Made by a program: the position numbers and the translations under genes. Of a DNA stretch of 14,652 bases, positions 9,309-14,652 are shown piece after piece. The number at the start of each line of letters is the position of its first letter. Position 1 is the stretch's first letter. The stretch is taken from NCBI GenBank assembly GCA_000697335.1, contig JNEM01011795.1, positions 1-14,652 of the forward strand. The letters run 5' to 3'. A model generated the notes under the pieces. The model ran no database searches and had not been told where the DNA came from. It saw nothing but the letters and a program-made list of their open reading frames with translations. The DNA comes from Conidiobolus incongruus B7586 (Eukaryota > Entomophthoromycota > Entomophthoromycetes > Entomophthorales > Conidiobolaceae).

Positions 9309-9463
9309 CAAAAATAAAAACCGGGACACTTTAATTAATTCTCTCTCCTACTGAATCATCGGTCCAATAGCATCAATATCTAAAGAATCATCTGACTAAA
9401 CAATAACTCAGTTAATTTACAAAATTACATAAAAGTTTTTATCTCCTGCCACTGCTCAAAGCT
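9309..9463 (-). ncRNA. candidate U4 snRNA-like gene or relic
   Basis: On the minus strand, beginning at 9463, AGCTTTGAGCAGTGGCAG matches the first 18 bases of metazoan U4 snRNA, as I remember it, at 17 positions. A UUAUUG string like the one that opens the U4 stem I region (UUAUUGCUAAUUG) follows at RNA position about 58, against about 52 in human U4. An Sm-site-like AUUUUUGG lies at about 148-155, near its place in yeast U4. Against this, the U4 5' stem-loop kink-turn (AUGAGG...CCGAGG) is not preserved and the U6-pairing GCGC reads GAGC. It is therefore either a decayed copy, a very divergent U4, or a chance match. The ends are estimates. Confidence 0.28.
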
Positions 9464-9963
9464 CGAGTAAATTTATTTTTGATTATATTGAATAGCTGCT
9501 CGTTGACATTTTATAATCGTATCTAAACAGCTGTATTGATATATTCAATTTTGTATATTAGCACTACAATGTAATGTGGAAATCAAAGTAGGACCACCAT
9601 TCTACTAATTAATCAAAGTTAAATAACTAGAAAATTCCCTTTAAAAATCAACTGCCACCTTAACAATGGCTAATCCCGCGTCTTTTGGCAAATATATTAC
9701 TAAATTATTACTAGTCTATTTAATTAACATATATCAATTTTCAAATAAGAATTGCCACTGAAACTCCTCAACAATTAACTACACCCTATATCACCAAACT
9801 GCAGTTCGACATGATTGAATAACAAGTATAAAAGTTGATTTTCAGTTAATTTTAAAGAATTTTTAAAATTGATATAGTTTATGGAAGATTTTTCGATTTA
9901 AATTAATAGGTAGCGATATTTTACACAGACTATGTTGGAATTAATTGTATAGATTAAAATGAA

Positions 9964-10191
9964 ATGAAGAAAATTTTATTAGACCTAAGGACGAATAAAA
10001 GCGATATTTTGCAGAATATATTGATCCGTAACTTGTGGGATCCACCCAAAGATACGGTTCCAGAGTTAAGGGTTTTGTTTGTATTGGGAGTTATTGGGGA
10101 TGTAGTAATAACAGTATACTCAAGAGTGGGAGGGGATTGTAAATGGTATTATGGGGTATGGAATGGTGTTAGCAGTTTAAGGACTTACTAA
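9964..10191 (+). CDS. doubtful 75-codon open frame, unrecognised
   Basis: This frame begins MKKILLDLRTNKSDILQ, contains IRNLWDPPKDTVPELR and a hydrophobic stretch VLFVLGVIGDVVITVYS (about 38-54), and stops at TAA. It sits in the GC-richer island between the omega-amidase and small membrane-protein genes. I recognise no family. Its G-rich plus strand and the lack of any clear neighbouring exon make it equally likely to be a remnant or non-coding. It is listed so the region is not read as empty. Confidence 0.15.
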   Translation: MKKILLDLRTNKSDILQNILIRNLWDPPKDTVPELRVLFVLGVIGDVVITVYSRVGGDCKWYYGVWNGVSSLRTY

Positions 10192-10512
10192 GGTCCTAGA
10201 TTAAAATAATGGGTTTAAGATTTTTAAAATTGAAAAGGAGAGTGAAATAATTATGGGATAGTATCTAAAATGGTGTGAGGATGATTTGTATTGGAATAAT
10301 TAAATGATAGTGAAATATTAGAATTTATAATATATAATCAATTATGCGTATTAAGAAATTTAAATATTAATTACATCTTTAGGAAATTATAGCTTTTGAT
10401 AATATTGTTGATCAATAAATTATAGGAATATTTGATTTCAAATATTAAATCAATTTGTAATGGAAAAATTGTTTAATTTATTTTGATAATTAAAGCAATA
10501 TAAATAAATTAA

Positions 10513-10517
10513 CCAAT
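10513..10517 (+). promoter_or_regulatory. CCAAT box upstream of the small membrane-protein gene
   Basis: AACCAATCA lies about 107 bases before the ATG at 10624, a normal distance for a CCAAT element bound by the fungal HAP (NF-Y-like) complex. It is a short match and has no independent support. Confidence 0.25.
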
Positions 10518-10623
10518 CACTAATGATGTCATAATTTAAACTTAAATAAATATTCTAAATCTGATTTTTATTCAAACACTTTCTTCTTAAAATACTTTCA
10601 AATTCAAATTTAAACAAATTAAA

Positions 10624-10956
10624 ATGTTAAAAATTCAATACGAATTAATCAGTATCATCGATATAATATTATTAAGTATCATAATAGGAGTCACGGTAGC
10701 TATTGTAATAGTATTAGGAATCTACTATAATTTTATGACGAATTTGGGTCATTACGTTTATGACCATTTATCTCCCTACGGTATTTACTGCCAACCTGGC
10801 AAAGTGTACGTTCAATTCGTATTGAAACCCAAGGAAATGGAACATAAAGTTAGAACTTATATTTTACAACTTTGGGAAAATGAGCTCAAACCCAAATTGC
10901 TATCTCAGACTAAAATAGGAAAGTTTTTGACTAGGATGAAATTAGTATCAAAATAA
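10624..10956 (+). CDS. small single-pass membrane protein, unknown family
   Basis: This uninterrupted 110-codon frame starts with AAAATG and ends in TAA. Residues about 8-35 form one long hydrophobic helix (IIDIILLSIIIGVTVAIVIV within it). A soluble tail of about 75 residues with mixed charge follows, containing LGHYVYDHLSPYGIYC and VYVQFVLKPKEME and ending in a basic stretch (KIGKFLTRMKLVSK). There is no cleavable signal; the N-terminus is short, so the helix is a likely signal anchor. Codons look like those of the neighbouring genes and the body is clearly less AT-rich than the flanks, which argues for a real gene. I do not recognise the family. It converges with the CDC14 gene about 100 bases downstream. 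Confidence 0.65.
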   Translation: MLKIQYELISIIDIILLSIIIGVTVAIVIVLGIYYNFMTNLGHYVYDHLSPYGIYCQPGKVYVQFVLKPKEMEHKVRTYILQLWENELKPKLLSQTKIGKFLTRMKLVSK

Positions 10957-11058
10957 ATACTTAATATTAGCATCCTATATATTTTAATAAAATTTTTGTA
11001 TAGTTAATAATAATATTAACCAAAATACATTTTATTAATAAATATAATTAGTGTTAAT

Positions 11059-12013
11059 TTAATGACTATTATTTAATGGAATTAATAAATTTTTAACGAA
11101 ATCCATCCCCAATTCCGAAGCTATATAACTCATCTTTTCTTCACTCGATTTCATAGTTTCGTCAGTATCGTTATTATTGCCATTATTAGATGATATTTTC
11201 AATTTTCGACATAAATTAGTTTCTGGTAGTATATATTGATAGAGAAACTCAACACATTTCAATCTATATTTGATAAGGGTGTTATTAATAATTGAATGAA
11301 TATATAATAATTTGAATGATTACCTCACTTCCCTGAAAGTGGATTGTAATTTTAATAGATCAATAATTTCTTCAATACCCCCAATCTTTTCAAAGTCCTA
11401 CACCAATATAGATATATTAACACTAGTTCAAAATCATAATAATATAAAAAAATTACTCTAACGAAATTAAAATTTAAAATTAGAATACATTGGAAAGTTT
11501 CCAAACAGCATATTTTCAAATTTGATAAGTTGATTTTGAAATATGTAAAGATTAATTGTAGAAAATTTGAATTGCAAGTTTTGAAACTTATGAGTGTTTG
11601 TTTAGGGGTAATTAAACAGAGACCCTGAATTAATTCCAAAATATATATAGTTTGCGTTATCCATAATTCTTCTTGGTCATCTTGAGAATAGAAGCCATTA
11701 TTTTCGAGAAGTTGGATACTTAAGTGAATGAGATTAAAATCGTTATTATATTGACTTATTTCAAAACTTTGTAAAGCACTCCGACTTTTGTCTTCAGTTA
11801 TTAATATTAAAAATTGAATAAGTTCTTTTAAAGTATCTATCCTAACTTGAATTTCTTTCGACTTTAGCTAACCATTCATCAATCACAAAGTATCATTTGA
11901 TATAAATATGAATCTACCTTATTTTTACAACTTAAAATTTTAGACTTTATCTTTTTAAACCAGTTTACTTTATTTAATTCCAAATCTAAATCTAAATCAA
12001 CCATGGAATTCAT
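11059..12013 (-). CDS. CDC14: SIN component Cdc14 (Sid1-binding septation protein), 4 exons
   Basis: Exons in order of translation: 12013-11918, 11867-11457, 11397-11324, 11263-11059; introns of 50, 59 and 60 nt; 261 residues (S. pombe Cdc14 is about 240). This is the fission-yeast-type Cdc14, not the phosphatase of the same name in budding yeast. It binds the kinase Sid1 and acts at the spindle pole in the septation initiation network. Recognisable parts are LELIQGLCLITPKQT (about 109-123) and CCLETFQCILILN (about 152-164). After them come DFEKIGGIEEIIDLLK (170-185) and LKCVEFLYQYILPET (about 195-209), the best family signature (LEFLYFYLMPE-like). An Asn-rich acidic linker follows and a C-terminal block LGMDFVKNLLIPL. 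Helical alpha-solenoid character is evident. The start at MNSM is the first ATG in the exon; a second ATG three codons later is possible. Confidence 0.85.
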
Positions 12014-12822
12014 TTTTTGTAGTTATTAATTATTTATATATTTTTTTACATTTAATAAATGTAACTGAATTTCATTAATATTAAAATTTTGATTAATTTC
12101 AATTGAATATGGGTCGAATTTGAATCATAGTGTTAAATTTAAATTTATTATAATTGGTTCAAGTTTGTTTTAAATTTGATTCAATCAATAATTACAACAT
12201 TCTTTAAATAATAAAACATTATTGGATTTTATAAATAATTTTATTAGAATATAAAATATAAAATTATTAAAAATTAATTTCCAAATTATAATAACTATTC
12301 TTTTGTAAGTTTAAAATAAATAATCCGAATTAAAATTTATTAATAAAAAAATTGGTAATTTTATCAGACAGACTATAAACTTAAATTTTAAATGTAATAT
12401 ATATATTCAAAAATATAGATAATTAAAATAGATAACAATATGAATAAGTTAATCCAATTCTATTTGCTATATTTTACACAATTTTAATTCTGATCGTTAA
12501 TTTGTAAATAGAAATTCAAGGTAAAATTTCGGAAATCAAATTTGAATATAATAGCAGTATCTGATTGGTCCACATATTGATTTGATAGGTCAATTCAATT
12601 GGATTAAATCCTAATATAACTACAATTCAAATTAACCCATAATTATTCAAAAATAATATTAAGGACAGTCAATAGTCCTCTCTATATGACATCAAACCTA
12701 TTCAACTAAATTAACTTTGTCAAATTAAATAATTAGCATATTTCATTAATTTGTTAATTATATATTAGCTCATAGTCTAAGTTTTATTTAATCTAAACAC
12801 AATATATATATATATATCAATA
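12014..12822. other. divergent promoter spacer between CDC14 and OST4
   Basis: These 809 bases separate two divergent start codons. There is no coding frame. A CTGATTGGTCC string near 12561-12571 contains an inverted CCAAT box (ATTGG, 12564-12568) that could serve either gene, and an AT dinucleotide run at 12802-12817 directly precedes the OST4 start. Otherwise I see only AT-rich DNA. Confidence 0.65.
12802..12817 (+). repeat. AT dinucleotide run in the OST4 leader
   Basis: About eight AT units end five bases before the OST4 ATG, so the run is most likely part of the 5' untranslated region or overlaps the core promoter. Confidence 0.7.
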
Positions 12823-12951
12823 ATGGATTTTAATGTTATTACCGATGATCAGCTCACCTACATTGTCAACTCTTTGGGTGTTAGTGTTGTTGTATTGATT
12901 TTTACTTATCATACTTGGCTAAATCTTAAATCTACGACTTCATCCTTATAA
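12823..12951 (+). CDS. OST4: Ost4-like mini-subunit of the oligosaccharyltransferase complex
   Basis: This is a 42-codon single-exon gene, easily missed because of its length. The product begins MDFNVITDDQLTYIVNSLG and continues with a hydrophobic helix (GVSVVVLIFTYHTWL, about 19-33) and a polar tail KSTTSSL. The family pattern is M-I-(S/T)-D-(D/E)-Q-L followed by one membrane helix ending around a Tyr-His pair, as in yeast Ost4 (36 residues, MISDEQLNSLAI). ITDDQL and TYH match this. Ost4 sits in the ER membrane and helps hold Stt3 and Ost3/Ost6 together for N-glycosylation. The N-terminus is about four residues longer than usual (MDFNV before ITDDQL); no later ATG could give the short form. 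The body is distinctly richer in G+C than its flanks. Confidence 0.85.
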   Translation: MDFNVITDDQLTYIVNSLGVSVVVLIFTYHTWLNLKSTTSSL

Positions 12952-14652
12952 TCGTTATAACTGCTATATTAATCACCAATAAAACTGAATATAACTCTGT
13001 CTTTCTCTTTTTCATATTAATTAATTTTTTTTATTATTAGCTATTTTATTAAAGCGAGTGATCATTTTGATATATATTCAAATTACATATATTTTAATTT
13101 ATTAGTTTGTAGTTTTAAAATTGAACCGTTTTTAAATTAATTATTTTAAAAAAAACTGACAATTTATAGCAACATTTAGTGAGTAACTTACCTTTAATTA
13201 TTTTATATTTGTATAATTAGAATTTGAAACTTTAATATTATTTTAATATAATTTTAAATCCTGAATAAATGTTGATAAATTGAATTAATTAAATTGTATA
13301 ACAAATGATTTTTAATATATATATATATATTTCTATAATTAATTTTCAATTGAAATTTATAAAAATCATTATAATAAATAAAAAATTTGAATTTAAATTA
13401 AATTATAATTTTTTTAAAATATAATATAGTTGGCTAAATTATCAGTTTTATATAAAACTTAGCTATGTGATATATGTGAAGGTAAATAAAAATAGGTTTG
13501 CCAAATATATTAATTTAAATTTTTTAACAATTATATTTTGAATACTAGGCTTACTTAAATTTGCCTTGATTTTTGATTTTTCTGATTTTTTTGAAAAATA
13601 TTAAAAATATATTTAAATATGACTTAAAAAAAATTCAGTGACTTTTTTCAATAATTAACTCTAAAGTCTTTTTCTTTTTTTTAAACCAAAAAAATATATA
13701 ATATTCATCAAAATTACCTCACTAGTTTTTTGCTATGCTTAATATAAACAAAATGATAGAGTTCTTCATTATCCTTATTATAGTAAACTTTGATAAGAAC
13801 TTAAATAATCCAGCAATTTTCAAATTATTATATGAATTGAAAACCTTAAGATATATATCTCTACACTTATTATATATACTATACTTATTATAATAATTTA
13901 TTTATAAACTTTGTTTTAAAGAAAATAATTTCAAAAAATAGATAAAAATGTTAAAAGTTAAGTTTTTCTTATTTGCTGATATTTTATAATTTTGAATAAA
14001 TTTTATTTCTTTTTATTAAAAAAATAAATATCTTTAGAAACTTAGTTAATAGTTATATTTTACCAAATAGGTTATAAAAAAGCATATTTAAAAGATATAA
14101 TAGAAAATTTTAAAATAAGAAAAAGAATTATTATTTTATATATTAAAAAAATAATATATTTTATTAAAAAAAAATAGATAATTAAATAATTTAATTAGAA
14201 AATTATTATAATATAAGGGAATCTTATTCAAAACAACTTTTTTTAATAATTATATTAATTACTTAAATGGTAATTATTTTATACTTAAAGCTTAACTTAT
14301 ATTTTATACTTAGTTATATTATGATAGAAAAAATACACATAATTTTTAATATATAGTTATTATATTATCTTGAAATAAATTTATATATTTTGAGCTTAAG
14401 AAACTAAAATTATATTATAGCTTTAGTATTTTAAAAAAAAATATTTAATAAATTAAATAAATACTTTAAATAAAAAAATATATTTTTATAGATAATAATA
14501 AATAATATAGTTTTTTTATACTTAAGTTAATTTATTATTAATAATAAATAAATATTTTTATTTAATTTTTATAATTATAGGTTATATTAATATTAAATTT
14601 ATAATTATTGCATTTTAAAAAAATTAAATTAAAGCTTTTTTTTAATAAAGAA
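12952..14652. other. extremely AT-rich gene-free tail
   Basis: There are no coding frames here. Homopolymer A and T tracts are dense, especially beyond about 13900. I find no CG dinucleotide after about 13120 to the end, and strings such as ACTTA/TAAG and AAGCTTAACTTA recur. An AT run occurs at 13315-13331. There is no tRNA, no snRNA and no repeat element that I can name. The first part should contain the OST4 3' end. Confidence 0.7.
13315..13331 (+). repeat. AT dinucleotide microsatellite
   Basis: About eight AT units in a row within the gene-free tail. Confidence 0.75.

Larger units (their letters stand above)
9122..10623. other. long spacer with a GC-richer island of unknown content
   Basis: This 1.5-kb spacer starts and ends as AT-rich DNA but between about 9330 and 10340 it is visibly richer in G and C, like exon DNA elsewhere in the window. 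I recognise no protein in it. Protein-like scraps include a 75-codon frame at 9964-10191 (plus), a clean 23-codon frame ending at 9822 (plus, IATETPQQLTTPYITKLQF) that could be a terminal exon after an ATG at 9666, and LPKDAGLAIVKVAVDF on the opposite strand near 9645-9692. None matches a family I know. It could be a decayed gene, a many-exon small gene, or one or more non-coding RNA genes. A U4-like segment is listed separately. Confidence 0.5.

Noticed and set aside
9360-9410. Minus-strand exon reading SDDSLDIDAIGPMIQ after a TTTAG acceptor
   Set aside because: No donor at a plausible distance gives a frame-compatible upstream exon; the only close GT would make an intron of about 33 nt, shorter than any other here.
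11352-11639. 95-codon minus-strand frame starting MELIQGLCLI
   Set aside because: It is exon 2 of CDC14 read through the intron at 11398-11456 and into exon 3 in the wrong frame. The methionine is a non-ATG start inside the real exon.
12100-12130. GGGTCGAATTTGAATC as a tRNA T-loop
   Set aside because: The flanking bases give no acceptor, D or anticodon arms and the B-box match is imperfect.

Overview
The window looks like nuclear DNA of a fungus with a very AT-rich genome. Protein genes are moderately AT-rich and the spacers between them are almost pure A+T. Most genes are cut by many short introns (mostly 49-63 nt) with GTAAGT-like donors and TAG ends. Two genes point to fungi: a Cdc14-type component of the septation initiation network and a 670-residue membrane-anchored acyl-CoA-synthetase-like protein of a type I recall from ascomycetes. 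An early-diverging AT-rich lineage such as Entomophthoromycotina (Conidiobolus-like) would fit, but this is inference; Pneumocystis-like or Neocallimastigomycete genomes share some of these traits.

Layout. 1-2189 is a gene-free AT-rich spacer holding three diverged copies of a repeat of about 100 bp. 2190-4654 (+) is an eight-exon gene for an AMP-binding (acyl-CoA synthetase-like) protein with an N-terminal membrane anchor and degenerate catalytic motifs. 4986-5995 (+) is RRP7, a ribosome-biogenesis factor, whose start codon appears to be split by an intron. 6294-7541 (-) is an intronless secreted zinc carboxypeptidase (M14A) with an Asp at the specificity position. 8158-9121 (+) is a three-exon omega-amidase (nitrilase family). 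9122-10623 is a long spacer that includes a visibly GC-richer island with no recognised gene; on its minus strand is a candidate U4-like snRNA or relic. 10624-10956 (+) encodes an unrecognised single-pass membrane protein. 11059-12013 (-) is the four-exon SIN Cdc14 gene. 12823-12951 (+) is a 42-codon OST4 gene (oligosaccharyltransferase mini-subunit). 12952-14652 is a gene-free tail of extreme A+T.

The genes are ordinary housekeeping or secretion functions (ribosome assembly, N-glycosylation, cytokinesis, amide metabolism, extracellular peptide digestion). They are not an operon or a coherent cluster. RRP7 and the carboxypeptidase converge, as do the small membrane-protein gene and CDC14. The carboxypeptidase/omega-amidase and CDC14/OST4 pairs diverge from shared promoter spacers. 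I see no tRNA, rRNA, CRISPR array, mobile-element protein or virus-derived element. The items most worth checking are the split start codon of RRP7, the U4-like RNA candidate, the GC-richer unassigned island, and the loss of catalytic residues in the acyl-CoA-synthetase-like protein.
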